Of a stretch of 64,000 bases of DNA, positions 25,226 through 34,366 are shown piece by piece. Below the pieces are notes generated by a model. The model did no database searches and had not been told where the DNA came from. It saw only the letters and a program-made list of their open reading frames with translations. The DNA comes from Clostridia bacterium (lineage in GTDB: Bacteria > Bacillota > Clostridia > Oscillospirales > Acutalibacteraceae): positions 52,504 through 116,503 of the forward strand of contig JAGASD010000001.1 in NCBI GenBank assembly GCA_017621885.1, read 5' to 3'. The position numbers and the translations under genes are program-made. Position 1 is the first letter of the stretch; the number at the start of each line of letters is the position of its first letter.

Positions 25226-27016
25226 TCAGGGTATCGTTACCCATATTGCGGGTCTTACACCTGCCTGATTATTGTTTACGTAGCACCCTAAATCATCCAC
25301 AGCACCGGTGTCGTGAACGCCGCAAACGTCAACAGCATATATACCCGGTGTGCGTAACCACCACCAGCAGTTTTGTGTGCTGATTGTTTCAACACCCCGG
25401 GTTTTTGCGTATTCCGTGGGGGATGCTTTTCGTGCGGCATTTGATTCAAAATAAGTGTCAGCTTCTTCATAGCTTAATAAGAATACTTTGTCGTTTGTGT
25501 TTGTGCCGCCTTCTGTACCGTGCTTGGGGTTATCAGGTGTTTTTACATCGGTGGGAAGAATAAGGTCCTGATAATCAGGGCTGAAGGCATCCTTGTAAAA
25601 ATCATCGTTAAGCCAATCTCTTATGGAGCTGTTTGCCCAGGTAACATCAATTTTTTGGTTGTTGTATTTCTGACAGTCAAGGGCGTATACGCTTACCAAT
25701 AAAGCGCGGTTTCCTTTGATGTCAAGCACAAGCCAGTCAATGGGCTCTTTTTCGTTGCCTGTGTCGCCATCCTGCTCATAAGCTCCGAACTGAATAACAG
25801 AGCCCGCTTTTGCATCTGAAAGGGCTGTTTTATGTAACATGAAAAGTGATTTTTCAGCCATTTTTTCGCTGTCCTCATAATTTTCTATCTGCGAAAAAAT
25901 TTCGTTGGCTGTTTTATAGTCTTCATTTGCAAAAGCGTCCGATGCTTCCTTGTATTTGCATTCATATTTTTTGCTGTATGAATCCTTATATTCGTCCAGC
26001 TCGCTGAAAATTTCATAGGCACCCCGGTAATCTCCGTTGTTCATCATCTCAACGGCGTTGTTGTAATTTATTTGAGGTAAAATTACGAAAAAGCCCAGAA
26101 TTATTGAAATAATGAGAAGCGTTGCAACAATTACCACTATTATTGAAAGTGTGGCGGATTTGTTCTTCGCTTTTTGGGATGCGGTTTCTTCGACGGGCTC
26201 ATAATCCCCATAGTTTTCATATTTTTCCGCAGACGGATTGTTTTGAGGCGATTGAGCCGTAAGACTATTTAAGTTGTAAATTGCCTGCGCTTTTTTTTCA
26301 TCAGAATCACGCCAACCGGGAATTGAGTTGAATCGTGCAATGGCGTTTTCAAGAGCGAAAGGATTATTACTTGTGCATTCCTGACAAGCTGTGTTATAAA
26401 TTTCATCTTTTCTTGCATATTCTGCTTTTTGAGCACAATCGACTCTTTTTTGCTTACTGTCTTTGTAATCGGGGATTTTGTCAAATAACTCGGCAGCAGC
26501 AATAAAATCATTTTGCTCAGATGCATTTAAATATCTTGCATTTGCGTTATTGTAAAGGCTTTCAACATTAGCCTTGCTCTGCTCATTATAATACGAAAGC
26601 TTTTGTCGGAGCTTTTCATCACCGTATCGGAGAATTTTTGCATAGTTGGGATTCTGTTCGAGAATAACCGTTGAGCGCGAAAGCTCACCCTCCTGCAAAA
26701 CCTTCATTTCAGCCATAAGCTTTCCGAAATATCCGTATGCATTTTCGGGGGCGGCATTAACAGCTTGTGAGAATAACTCGTCAGCATTGCCGAAGCTTCC
26801 GCTTTTTAAGGCAACAAAGGCATTATTAAGAAGAACCGATACATTTACATCCGTTTTTTGTTCAAGTGAAGTTCTTTGCTCCGTTACGGGTTCAGATACA
26901 GCATCTGTATGGGGTACCTCTTGCACGGCGTTACAGTTATGACATTTGAAAAAGCCATCGTCTGAGTTATCAGCAATAACGCTTGCACCGCACATTTTAC
27001 ATTTATAAACAGCCAT
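25226..27016 (-). CDS. Zinc-ribbon, TPR-like, membrane-anchored DUF6273 protein
   Basis: About 596 residues from ATG 27016 (GAGGAG upstream). It starts MAVYKCKMCGASVIADNSDD with a zinc ribbon (Cys-x-x-Cys twice), then TPR-like repeats, one membrane helix (IVVIVATLLIISIILGFFVIL) at about residue 295, more short TPR-like units ending in Tyr-(Glu/Lys)-Asp-Ser, and a C-terminal DUF6273 domain (VIQFGAYEQDGDTGNEKEPIDWLVL; LLVSVYALDCQKYN; WWWLRTPG; GVRPAIWVTIP) distantly like the sulfatase-modifying/lectin fold. The zinc ribbon would be inside the cell and the DUF6273 domain outside. The function is unknown. Confidence 0.8.
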   Translation of the reverse strand: MAVYKCKMCGASVIADNSDDGFFKCHNCNAVQEVPHTDAVSEPVTEQRTSLEQKTDVNVSVLLNNAFVALKSGSFGNADELFSQAVNAAPENAYGYFGKLMAEMKVLQEGELSRSTVILEQNPNYAKILRYGDEKLRQKLSYYNEQSKANVESLYNNANARYLNASEQNDFIAAAELFDKIPDYKDSKQKRVDCAQKAEYARKDEIYNTACQECTSNNPFALENAIARFNSIPGWRDSDEKKAQAIYNLNSLTAQSPQNNPSAEKYENYGDYEPVEETASQKAKNKSATLSIIVVIVATLLIISIILGFFVILPQINYNNAVEMMNNGDYRGAYEIFSELDEYKDSYSKKYECKYKEASDAFANEDYKTANEIFSQIENYEDSEKMAEKSLFMLHKTALSDAKAGSVIQFGAYEQDGDTGNEKEPIDWLVLDIKGNRALLVSVYALDCQKYNNQKIDVTWANSSIRDWLNDDFYKDAFSPDYQDLILPTDVKTPDNPKHGTEGGTNTNDKVFLLSYEEADTYFESNAARKASPTEYAKTRGVETISTQNCWWWLRTPGIYAVDVCGVHDTGAVDDLGCYVNNNQAGVRPAIWVTIP

Positions 27017-27138
27017 AAAAATACTCCTCATATTATTATTACGAAAACATATCTTAATTATAATATAGTAATTTACCGTAGTCAATAAAAGGGGGAGTAA
27101 GTTTTTATTATTTATTAATTGAAGTTTATTGAATTTAG

Positions 27139-27396
27139 ATGTATACTGTAATTAAACTTATGAGCGAAACAGGTATATTAAATTCGGTTCATCAGCATTT
27201 CAAATTTTCGGAGGTACCCTTATATGAAAATAATTACAGCGTTATCAACATTCATCCTTGGACTATCAGTATGGAAAATCTTGCGTATTTTGTAAGTCAG
27301 CTTGACGGTGATGTTGAGCTTGTTACTCTTGATGATCTTTTAAATATGGTTGAGCAAAACATTCCGCACGAAACGGCTGTACCGAATTTGGCATAA
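27139..27396 (+). pseudogene. C-terminal remnant resembling a GxGYxYP-type putative glycoside hydrolase
   Basis: 85 codons with no ribosome site before the ATG and no N-terminal domain. The text NNYSVINIHPWTISMENLAYF followed by ELVTLDDLLNMVEQNIPHETA reads like the C-terminal end of GxGYxYP-type proteins rather than a complete protein. A true small gene cannot be excluded. It ends 14 bp before the SGNH hydrolase. Confidence 0.4.
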
Positions 27397-27410
27397 AATG
27401 AGGTGAAATT

Positions 27411-28592
27411 ATGAAAGCAAACTGGGTACAGGTATGGGGTCAGGCTCATTCGGCATTATCGTTTTTTTATTACCCATCCTGCAAAAAGACATACAGATTA
27501 GTAATAAAATCCGCTGTTTCAGGTAAAAAAGTTAAGCTGGAGCTTTCAAACGAATGTGCAAAGAATGATATTGAAATAGGCTCTGTTACTGTAGCAAAGT
27601 GTGATAAAAACGGTATATTTACAAGTGAATTTAAAAAACTTACTGTGAATTCTAAAAACTCTTTTTCAATTGCAAAGGGTCAGATTGTTAAAACTGATGA
27701 GGTGGAGCTGGAAATTTCTGCAGGGGAATATTTCTGCGTGAGTGCTTATGTTACAAAGGGTGCTTTAAGAAGCGGAAATCTTATTGATGATGCTTACCTT
27801 ATTACCGCAAGAGGTGACGTAACTGTCGAAAAGAGTGTTAAGAATCAGCCTCGTGTAAGGGATTATGTGCGCAAATTTGCTTCAAAGGCTTTAAGAATGT
27901 ATTTTCATAAGCCTATCCCATTATTTCAGGCAGTAAAGATTTTGAATGAAACAGAAGCATCATCGATTATAGTTTTCGGTGACTCCATAAGTCAGCAGGG
28001 CTATTGGACAAATATGTTTGCTGACAGAGTTCGCGAAGAGTTTTTCGGAAAATATTCTGTTGTGAATAAGTCCATTATGGGCAACAGATTGCTTCTTGAT
28101 TACCACAAAATGTTCATTGCAAAAGGCCTTTTCGGTACGGGAGGTCTTAACAGACTGGAACGTGACGTGCTTAGTTACGGTGATTGCGAATATGTAATTC
28201 TTGCACTTGGTACAAATGATTTTTTGCAGTACGGTACAATTTCTGCACCCAAATCGCAAAAACCGACTGTTGAACAATTTTTTGAGGGGGTTGTGGAGTT
28301 TAATGAAAGACTCAAAGCGTACGGCAAAAAGCTTATAGTATTTAATATTCTGAATTTTGGTGAAGCCTTTGATTCGAAGCCTGAAAAAGAAGAAATGGTT
28401 AAGAGCTTCAACAAAATGCTTTCTGAAAATGCACATCTTTTCCACGCAGTGTATGACCAGGCATCCCTTTGCGTAAATCCGGAAAAGCCAAATTGCTCAA
28501 AAAAAGAGTACCTTGGTAAAGACTATATACACCCGAACAAAACAGGCGGTAAAATAGTGGCAGATAACGTAAATCTTGCGTGGTTTAGATAA
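27411..28592 (+). CDS. SGNH/GDSL-family hydrolase, probably an acyl esterase
   Basis: 393 residues, with GAGGTGA before the ATG. The N-terminal ~150 residues are beta-rich (jelly-roll-like, no signal peptide). The SGNH catalytic domain follows: block I ASSIIVFGDSISQQGYW (nucleophile Ser), then KSIMGNRLLLD, LALGTNDFLQYG (block III) and GKDYIHPNKTGG (Asp-x-x-His). All four blocks are present in order. Likely a carbohydrate or polysaccharide deacetylase-type esterase. Terminated by the hairpin at 28602-28644. Confidence 0.85.
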   Translation: MKANWVQVWGQAHSALSFFYYPSCKKTYRLVIKSAVSGKKVKLELSNECAKNDIEIGSVTVAKCDKNGIFTSEFKKLTVNSKNSFSIAKGQIVKTDEVELEISAGEYFCVSAYVTKGALRSGNLIDDAYLITARGDVTVEKSVKNQPRVRDYVRKFASKALRMYFHKPIPLFQAVKILNETEASSIIVFGDSISQQGYWTNMFADRVREEFFGKYSVVNKSIMGNRLLLDYHKMFIAKGLFGTGGLNRLERDVLSYGDCEYVILALGTNDFLQYGTISAPKSQKPTVEQFFEGVVEFNERLKAYGKKLIVFNILNFGEAFDSKPEKEEMVKSFNKMLSENAHLFHAVYDQASLCVNPEKPNCSKKEYLGKDYIHPNKTGGKIVADNVNLAWFR

Positions 28593-28601
28593 AATTACAT
28601 A

Positions 28602-28644
28602 AAAAGTGATAGCTGACACCCCTTTGTCAACTATCACTTTTTTT
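28602..28644. terminator. Bidirectional terminator
   Basis: AAAGTGATAG(C)TGACA/TGTCAACTATCACTTT stem with T-run to the right and A-run to the left; serves the SGNH gene (+) and the Asn/Gln gene (-). Confidence 0.8.
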
Positions 28645-28660
28645 GACCCTCTTTAGCTAA

Positions 28661-28792
28661 TTATCTGTTTTTTTGGTCGTTTTTGTTTTTATTGTTTTTG
28701 TTCTGGTCATTTCTGTTCTGATCGTTTCTGTTGTTCCGGTTATTCTGATTGTTCTGGTTATTCTGATTGTTTTTGTTCTGTTTGTTATCCAT
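28661..28792 (-). CDS. Asn/Gln-rich 43-residue protein
   Basis: ATG at 28792 preceded by CGGAGGTGAAATT, an excellent ribosome site. After Met the 43-residue product uses only Asn, Gln, Lys, Arg and Asp, e.g. DNKQNKNNQNNQNNQNNRNN, and stops at TAA (28663-28661). It is too short for usual gene callers, and its antisense gives a false hydrophobic extension (Val/Ile/Phe) of the next gene. Similar tiny Asn/Gln-rich proteins are seen in some Clostridia; no function is known. Confidence 0.7.
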   Translation of the reverse strand: MDNKQNKNNQNNQNNQNNRNNRNDQNRNDQNKNNKNKNDQKNR

Positions 28793-28891
28793 AATTTCAC
28801 CTCCGATACACGAATAGTTTTTGTAGTTTGTCAAAAACTATTCATACAAGACAAGGTCGAAAAAGAGAAAATTTTTGTAAAGGTGATTGTG

Positions 28892-30022
28892 ATGCTTTTA
28901 ATAGAAAACGGAATACTTCATACAATGGAAGACAGAAATCCTTTTAAGGGTGATATTCTTATAAAAAACGGAAAAATTGTTGAAGTTTCACAGAATATCA
29001 CGCAAACAGAAAATATGAGACGGCTTGATGCTGACGGAATGAATGTTTTCCCGGGTTTTATTGATGCACACAGTCATCTCGGTATTTGCGAAGAAAAAGC
29101 GACTGTACCCGGAGATGTTAGTAACGAGGGCACAAATCCCGTAACGCCGTATATCCGCGGAATAGACGCGGTTAATCCTATGGATAGTGCATTCCATAAT
29201 GCTTTGGCTGTGGGAATAACCGGTGTAATGGTCGGCCCCGGAAGTGCAAATCCCATAGGCGGTCAGTTTGCTTTTATTAAAACCTATGGCCGCAGCATTG
29301 ATGAAATGATTGTGAAAGCACCTGCGGCAATAAAAATTGCTTTTGGCGAAAATCCCATGACAAATTACGGCAATTGCGGAAATGCACCCTCAACACGGAT
29401 GAGCATAGCCTCATTTATACGTGAAGAGCTTTTTAATGCCCGTAAATATTTTGATGGAAACAACGAAGAAGATTTTTGCATGGAATGTTATCGTGATTTG
29501 TTTGAAAGAAAAATTCCCCTTAAAGCACATGTTCACAGGGCTGATGATATATTAACAGCAATAAGAATTGCAAAAGAATTCGATTTGAATTTGACACTCG
29601 ACCATTGTACCGAGGGACATTTGATTGCAGAAAAAATAGCTGAAAGCGGTTTCCCGGCTATTGTGGGACCGTCGCTGGCATCCCGAAACAAAAAGGAAGT
29701 AAGTCAATCTGATTTTAAAACGCCCGGTGTATTGAAAAAGGCAGGTGTTACTGTGGCTTTAACAACAGATCACCCCGTATCTCGGATTCAATATCTGCCT
29801 GTATGTGCAGCATTTGCCGCTAAAGAAGGGCTGGGCGGAGAGGATGCTATTCGTGCAATTACCATAGATGCAGCTAAAATTTGTGGGGTGGATGAACAAC
29901 TGGGAAGTCTTAAAGAAGGAAAAGATGCAGACATTGTAATTTACAAAGGAAATCCGTTAGATATTTTTTCATCTGTTTATGCAACTGTTATTGATGGAAA
30001 AGTCGTTTGGCCGCAGGAATAA
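28892..30022 (+). CDS. Amidohydrolase family protein (imidazolonepropionase-like)
   Basis: 376 residues from ATG 28892 (AAAGGTG upstream). The frame could extend back to 28673, but that extension is the antisense of the Asn/Gln-rich gene. The metal motif GFIDAHSHLG (His-x-His) lies at about residue 57, with KAHVHRADD and LDHCTEGH providing further His ligands, and ALTTDHPVS containing the catalytic Asp. The composite fold and QLGSLKEGKDADIVIYKGNPLD end are typical of PF01979/COG1228 amidohydrolases. Cytoplasmic. The substrate is not clear. Confidence 0.88.
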   Translation: MLLIENGILHTMEDRNPFKGDILIKNGKIVEVSQNITQTENMRRLDADGMNVFPGFIDAHSHLGICEEKATVPGDVSNEGTNPVTPYIRGIDAVNPMDSAFHNALAVGITGVMVGPGSANPIGGQFAFIKTYGRSIDEMIVKAPAAIKIAFGENPMTNYGNCGNAPSTRMSIASFIREELFNARKYFDGNNEEDFCMECYRDLFERKIPLKAHVHRADDILTAIRIAKEFDLNLTLDHCTEGHLIAEKIAESGFPAIVGPSLASRNKKEVSQSDFKTPGVLKKAGVTVALTTDHPVSRIQYLPVCAAFAAKEGLGGEDAIRAITIDAAKICGVDEQLGSLKEGKDADIVIYKGNPLDIFSSVYATVIDGKVVWPQE

Positions 30023-30030
30023 ATGCAAAA

Positions 30031-30062
30031 ACAACTATCAAAAAATGATAGTTGTTTTTTGT
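30031..30062. terminator. Bidirectional terminator
   Basis: ACAACTATCA/TGATAGTTGT stem and a T-run after the amidohydrolase; also serves the converging capA gene. Confidence 0.8.
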
Positions 30063-31225
30063 TACATCTGTTCCAGAATATATTTTTTTACATCCTCTAA
30101 TTTGCTTTCCTTCCATCTGCCTTCATCGGCTTTTCGGGCAAGTGGGCAAAGAATGAAAAAGTCAAGGGTTTCACCGGGGACTCTGCCCGTTCGTAATTCT
30201 TCGGAAAAATGTGCTTTCCATTTTTCCTCCGTTGCATCCTTGAATTCCTCAGGCTTTAAATACGTCATCTGCCGTTTGGTTGCTTCAATATGCATTTTTG
30301 CAGAAAGGGGGGAAAGAAGATTGAAATCTTCCTCTTGAACGTCCTGAAAAATTTCGGGCAAGGGATGCTTTACAATATGCTCTTCACCACGCAGAATTTT
30401 AAGACCCATCGGTTCAAAGCTGAATTCATTTTCCGTAAAATTCAGTTTTATAATAATTCCGTATTCGGTTTTGTGCTGTGAGCGTTGGTAATCTGTATCA
30501 AAAATGAAGTTGCCCAATGAATAAAAAATAATTTTGTCTCCAACTGTTTCATAGTTCATAGGCACATGAGGATGGTGTCCAACAACAATATCTGCGCCCA
30601 TTTCAAGATATTTGCGGTAACGCTCCCGTGTGTACGGTGAGGGGAGCGGTGTGAATTCTTCGCCCGCGTGAGCAACAACAATACACCAACGGCATTTTGA
30701 TTTTATATCGTCTATTGTTTTTTGAATAGCATCAAGGTCGCTCCAGCTGTAGCAACCGGGTTTGTCTGTATCCGCTTTACGGCAGGCTCTCTGATAGCCT
30801 ACGCCAAACATACCGATACCGCCTGCCTCGTCAATAATAACGGGCTCGCGAGCTTCGTCAATGTTCATACCGGCACCGATGGTTTTAACACCAAGCTCTT
30901 TGGCTATTTTCAATGTGCTTTCAATACCGTAAGCACCTGCATCCATAATGTGGTTGTTGCAGATGTTCCAGACATCTGCCTTCATCTTCGTAAGAACCTT
31001 TACAGCCGCAGGGTCAATAGTGTGTAAAAGCTGCTGCACACCGCTTTGAGTTGTGTTTTGCTCTGCATCCGCCACGGGACCCTCAACGTTAGGTATTACG
31101 TGGTCTGCACTGCGCAAAAATGAAAGTATTTCATCGGATAAAAGATTCTCATCATCCCATTTTTTATACATATAACGGTCAAAACCGATGTCACCTGTAA
31201 AGACTAAAGAGCTTTTTTCTTTCAT
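30062..31225 (-). CDS. CapA-family metallophosphatase-like protein
   Basis: 387 residues. SLVFTGDIGFDRYMYKK begins the metallophosphatase-like CapA domain, with DHVIPNVEGPVAD, WNICNNHIMDAGAYG (Asn-Asn-His), VVAHAGEEF, ADIVVGHHPHVPMNYE and FYSLGNFIFD as metal-site blocks. The poly-gamma-glutamate CapA family (PF09587) includes capsule-related and unrelated enzymes. No N-terminal membrane helix is present, unlike Bacillus CapA. No other capsule genes are nearby. Confidence 0.85.
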   Translation of the reverse strand: MKEKSSLVFTGDIGFDRYMYKKWDDENLLSDEILSFLRSADHVIPNVEGPVADAEQNTTQSGVQQLLHTIDPAAVKVLTKMKADVWNICNNHIMDAGAYGIESTLKIAKELGVKTIGAGMNIDEAREPVIIDEAGGIGMFGVGYQRACRKADTDKPGCYSWSDLDAIQKTIDDIKSKCRWCIVVAHAGEEFTPLPSPYTRERYRKYLEMGADIVVGHHPHVPMNYETVGDKIIFYSLGNFIFDTDYQRSQHKTEYGIIIKLNFTENEFSFEPMGLKILRGEEHIVKHPLPEIFQDVQEEDFNLLSPLSAKMHIEATKRQMTYLKPEEFKDATEEKWKAHFSEELRTGRVPGETLDFFILCPLARKADEGRWKESKLEDVKKYILEQM

Positions 31226-31289
31226 AAAAATATCCTCACATAATATTTATCGTAATAATTATAGCATCGGGAAGGGTGCATTTCAATAT

Positions 31290-32171
31290 TTAATAATCAC
31301 CGAGAGCTTTAAGCTCATTTTTCATATCCTTGGGCAACGGCGCGGTAAAGGTGATATTCTCATTCGTAACGGGGTGAGTAATTGTTACCTTACTGCAATG
31401 AAGAGCCGCCCTTTTTAAATTTTCTGTAACGGGTGCACCGTACATATCATCCCCCATAAGCGGATGTCCGATGTGAGCAAAGTGAACTCTTATCTGGTGA
31501 GTTCTTCCTGTTTCCGTTGTAATTTCTAAAAATGATTTTTCATCGGATTGTGTAATTGTTTTAAAATGGGTTACTGCCTCGTCACCCTCTTTGCCCACAG
31601 CTCTCGTAGTTTTTCCGAGGTCGGGGCGGTATATGGGAGCATTGATTGTGCCTTTCTGAGGCGTGCGCCCATATGCAATTGCATTGTATATTTTTTCAAT
31701 ATTACCGTTGAGCCGTGATGCAGCGTACGCGTTTTTAGCAAAGATTAAAACACCTGAAGTAACCTTGTCGAGTCTGCCGATTGCTCTGGCGGCGGAGTGG
31801 GTGTTCTGCGTTTTTATAAGGTAGTTTGCAACCGCATTGCAAAGAGTTCCGTTAGGATGATTAAACGTGGGGTGTACCGATATTCCGGAGGGCTTGTTTA
31901 TGACAAGAAGGTCTTGATCCTCAAAGATAATTTCAAGCTCTTTTTCCCATAAAAGAGGTGGTTGAGTTTTTTCGGGAAAGCGGATTTCAAGGGTAGAGCC
32001 TTCACTCACAATATCAACAACTCTTGCAAAATTTCCGTTAATAAGAACTGCGCCATTGGTATGACGCAGTGATTGAACAATATGTGTTGAAAGCTTTAAT
32101 TCACCTTTTAAAAAGTGCAAAAGGGGTCTGTTGTGATATTCTTTTGTGATGGTGTAGGTTATAACCCTCAT
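31290..32171 (-). CDS. RluA-family pseudouridine synthase
   Basis: 293 residues. An N-terminal S4-like region is followed by the catalytic block AIGRLDKVTSGVLIFAKN, which contains the invariant catalytic Asp, and ETGRTHQIRVHFAHIGHPLMGDDMYG, typical of RluA/RluD enzymes that modify uridines in rRNA or tRNA. Which subfamily cannot be told. The upstream gap 32172-32477 is empty of genes and holds the nested palindromes at 32198-32273. Confidence 0.9.
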   Translation of the reverse strand: MRVITYTITKEYHNRPLLHFLKGELKLSTHIVQSLRHTNGAVLINGNFARVVDIVSEGSTLEIRFPEKTQPPLLWEKELEIIFEDQDLLVINKPSGISVHPTFNHPNGTLCNAVANYLIKTQNTHSAARAIGRLDKVTSGVLIFAKNAYAASRLNGNIEKIYNAIAYGRTPQKGTINAPIYRPDLGKTTRAVGKEGDEAVTHFKTITQSDEKSFLEITTETGRTHQIRVHFAHIGHPLMGDDMYGAPVTENLKRAALHCSKVTITHPVTNENITFTAPLPKDMKNELKALGDY

Positions 32172-32197
32172 AGAATTTCAACTCCCCTTTAAAGTAT

Positions 32198-32273
32198 GAA
32201 CAACCGCTTTTGCGAAAAATGTCGTAATGAATATTCATTTGTATATACAAAACGCGAAAAAAGACGATTGTTC
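32198..32273. other. Nested palindromes in the gap upstream of the RluA gene
   Basis: Two perfect 14-bp palindromes overlap by two bases: AATGAATATTCATT (32226-32239) and TTTGTATATACAAA (32238-32251). They lie inside a larger imperfect inverted repeat whose outer arms are GAACAA (32198-32203) and TTGTTC (32268-32273). It could be an operator array or structured RNA; no family is recognised. Confidence 0.45.
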
Positions 32274-32381
32274 AAAAAAATGTAGATGTAAAGTCAGTTG
32301 CTTTACGTAATTTTTCTCTTACGGAATTTTAAAAACGCAAAAACGTGAAGTTTTAAACATTTTATACAGAGTTATGAACAT

Positions 32382-32410
32382 TGTAAAGAATAACACTTTA
32401 CAATTTTTTT
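32382..32410 (+). terminator. Terminator-like hairpin
   Basis: TTGTAAAG/CTTTACAA stem with a 7-nt loop followed by TTTTTTT on the plus strand, in the gap between the RluA and PHP genes. No plus-strand gene precedes it, so it may end a small unannotated transcript. Confidence 0.5.
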
Positions 32411-32477
32411 ATTCAATTCTGTTTTATTTTTAATGTATAATGCATTTAAAAATGGAAATATTCAGTGTTTTTGCAAA

Positions 32478-33293
32478 TCACTTAATAGGAAATTCGTAAA
32501 TTTTTCTTTCTTTGAATTTAGCCACAAAATCAAATCCTGCTTCTCTTGCAATTTCATAGGCCTGAGGAATGCCGAAGCCGATACGCTCTGCGTAATGAGA
32601 GTCTGAGCCAACGCTTACAAGTTTACCGCCTAACTCTTTATATCGTTTAACAGTTTCAAGAGTGGGTGAGGGCATATTGATAGGGTATTTAAGTCCTCCC
32701 ATATTTATTTCAAGAGCCTTGTCTTTTTCAGCACAAAGCTTGAGAAGCTCGTCAACCTTTTTGGAATATTTATTGATATCTTCAACATATCCGCAAAGGT
32801 TAAAAATGTATCTGAAGGGATATGTGATGTGGGCAAGAATATCAAAGTTACCCCATTGAAGCATTGCAATAAGCTCATCAAAATATTCGTTCATTAAATC
32901 CTCAACAATATAGCCGTCAAAGGATTTCATATAATAGAAATCTTCCATATTTCTCAGATTGTGAATGGAGCCTATTATTACATCGTATTTTTGCATATTT
33001 ATAATTTTTTCTGCAAGCTCAGGGTCATAATGCGGCTGTGCAAGCTCAATACCGCGAAGAATTTCGAGCTTGCCCTCAAAGGCTTTTTTTGCCTTGGAAA
33101 CCTCAAAATAACTTGAAATGGTTCGGCGGTCATACTCATCTTTATAAAAAGAGTCAACCTCACAATGGTCCGTAAAAGCAACGCATTCAATACCGTTTGA
33201 CTCTGCAATTTCAGACATATATGTAGCGGAATGATTGCCGTCGGGAGAGTTATCTGTATGTGTGTGTAAGTCAATAATTTTAATTTCGCTCAT
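32478..33293 (-). CDS. PHP-domain histidinol-phosphatase-like protein (HisJ type)
   Basis: 271 residues with an intact PHP active site: IIDLHTHTDNSPDGNHSATYM (His-x-His), CVAFTDHCEVDSF, ILRGIELAQPHYDP (Glu), IIGSIHNLR, ILAHITYPFRY and VSVGSDSHYAERIG. This order matches HisJ/K-like histidinol-phosphate phosphatases. There are no other histidine biosynthesis genes around, so other phosphate esters are possible. Confidence 0.85.
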   Translation of the reverse strand: MSEIKIIDLHTHTDNSPDGNHSATYMSEIAESNGIECVAFTDHCEVDSFYKDEYDRRTISSYFEVSKAKKAFEGKLEILRGIELAQPHYDPELAEKIINMQKYDVIIGSIHNLRNMEDFYYMKSFDGYIVEDLMNEYFDELIAMLQWGNFDILAHITYPFRYIFNLCGYVEDINKYSKKVDELLKLCAEKDKALEINMGGLKYPINMPSPTLETVKRYKELGGKLVSVGSDSHYAERIGFGIPQAYEIAREAGFDFVAKFKERKIYEFPIK

Positions 33294-33426
33294 TGTAAAA
33301 CCTTCTTTCCGATAAGATATAATACCATAAAATTATATAATTGAACAGAGTTTATGTTAAAAAATAAAGAATAATCTTTTAAAATGTAACTTTGTGTGTT
33401 AGAATAACTGTGAGAGGAGTGAGAGT

Positions 33427-34311
33427 ATGAAACTCACCGTTAAAGCAAACGCAAAAATAAACCTTATTCTTGATGTTACGGGTATTAAGAAAAACGGATA
33501 TCATAGTCTTTTTACCGTTATGCAGTCCATAAGTCTTGGCGACACAATTACTGTTGAAAAAAAAGAAGGAAATGATATTACCGTTTCCTGCACGGTTCCC
33601 GGTGTGCCTACGGACAGCAAAAATATTGTGTGGAAATGTGCTGACAAATTCTTTCAATTTGCAGGTATCACGCAGGACAAAGGTATTCATATTCATATAG
33701 ATAAAGTTACACCTTTTTGTGCCGGAATGGGTGGCGGCAGTGCCGACGGTGCAGCTGTGCTTGTCGCTCTTAATAAAATTTTCGGAAAAAATTATAATGA
33801 AAAAACACTTTACAGAATCGGTGCAAAGGTTGGTGCAGACATTCCGTTCTGTATTGTGGGCGGCACGGCTCTTGCTCTTGATACGGGGGCGGTTGTTGCC
33901 CCTCTTCCCGAGGTTGAAGGGTATGATATCGTGGTTGTAAAGCCTGAAGACGGGGTTTCCACAAAAGAGGCTTATGAGGCAGTTGATTCTTTAAAGAATA
34001 TGAAGCATCCGAGAAACAACGATATGCTTGAATACCTTGCAGACGGAGATTTTGAAAATGCTTTGCCCCTTTGTGCAAATGTTTTTGAACAGGCTCTTGA
34101 AGTGCCGGGCAGAGTTGATATAAAATCAATTTGTAATAATAACGGCGCTGTGGCAAGCTGTATGACGGGCTCAGGCTCTGCTGTTTACGGTATTTTTAAA
34201 GAAAAACAAAATGCACTTTCGGCAATTGAAGAATTAAAAAAGAAATTCTCTAACGTATATTTGTGTGCTCCCGAAAAATGCGGAGTGGAAATAATTTCAA
34301 TTTGTGAATAA
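33427..34311 (+). CDS. ispE: 4-diphosphocytidyl-2-C-methyl-D-erythritol kinase
   Basis: 294 residues. KANAKINLILDVTGIKKNGYH at the N-terminus, the GHMP ATP-loop PFCAGMGGGSADGAAVLVALN (glycine-rich) and the C-terminal motif SCMTGSGSAVYGIF are characteristic of IspE, the kinase of the MEP isoprenoid pathway. GAGAGGAGTGAGAG lies before the ATG. The next gene, spoIIR, begins just past the stop. Confidence 0.96.
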   Translation: MKLTVKANAKINLILDVTGIKKNGYHSLFTVMQSISLGDTITVEKKEGNDITVSCTVPGVPTDSKNIVWKCADKFFQFAGITQDKGIHIHIDKVTPFCAGMGGGSADGAAVLVALNKIFGKNYNEKTLYRIGAKVGADIPFCIVGGTALALDTGAVVAPLPEVEGYDIVVVKPEDGVSTKEAYEAVDSLKNMKHPRNNDMLEYLADGDFENALPLCANVFEQALEVPGRVDIKSICNNNGAVASCMTGSGSAVYGIFKEKQNALSAIEELKKKFSNVYLCAPEKCGVEIISICE

Positions 34312-34318
34312 TATTTTT

Positions 34319-34365
34319 AAAACCGTCCAAAATCATTTTGTAAATGAAAGGACGGTTTTTATTTT
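34319..34365 (+). terminator. Terminator after ispE, overlapping the spoIIR translation start region
   Basis: AAACCGTCC/GGACGGTTT stem and TTATTTTT tail. The 3' arm includes the GGA of the spoIIR ribosome site candidate (GAAAGGACGG, about 34346-34355), so the hairpin may both attenuate transcription and occlude translation. Confidence 0.6.
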
Positions 34366-34366
34366 T

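Noticed and set aside
28673-28891. Long hydrophobic N-terminal extension of the amidohydrolase
   Set aside because: It is the antisense of the Asn/Gln-rich gene, has no ribosome site, and the true ATG 28892 has AAAGGTG upstream and starts at the conserved domain.
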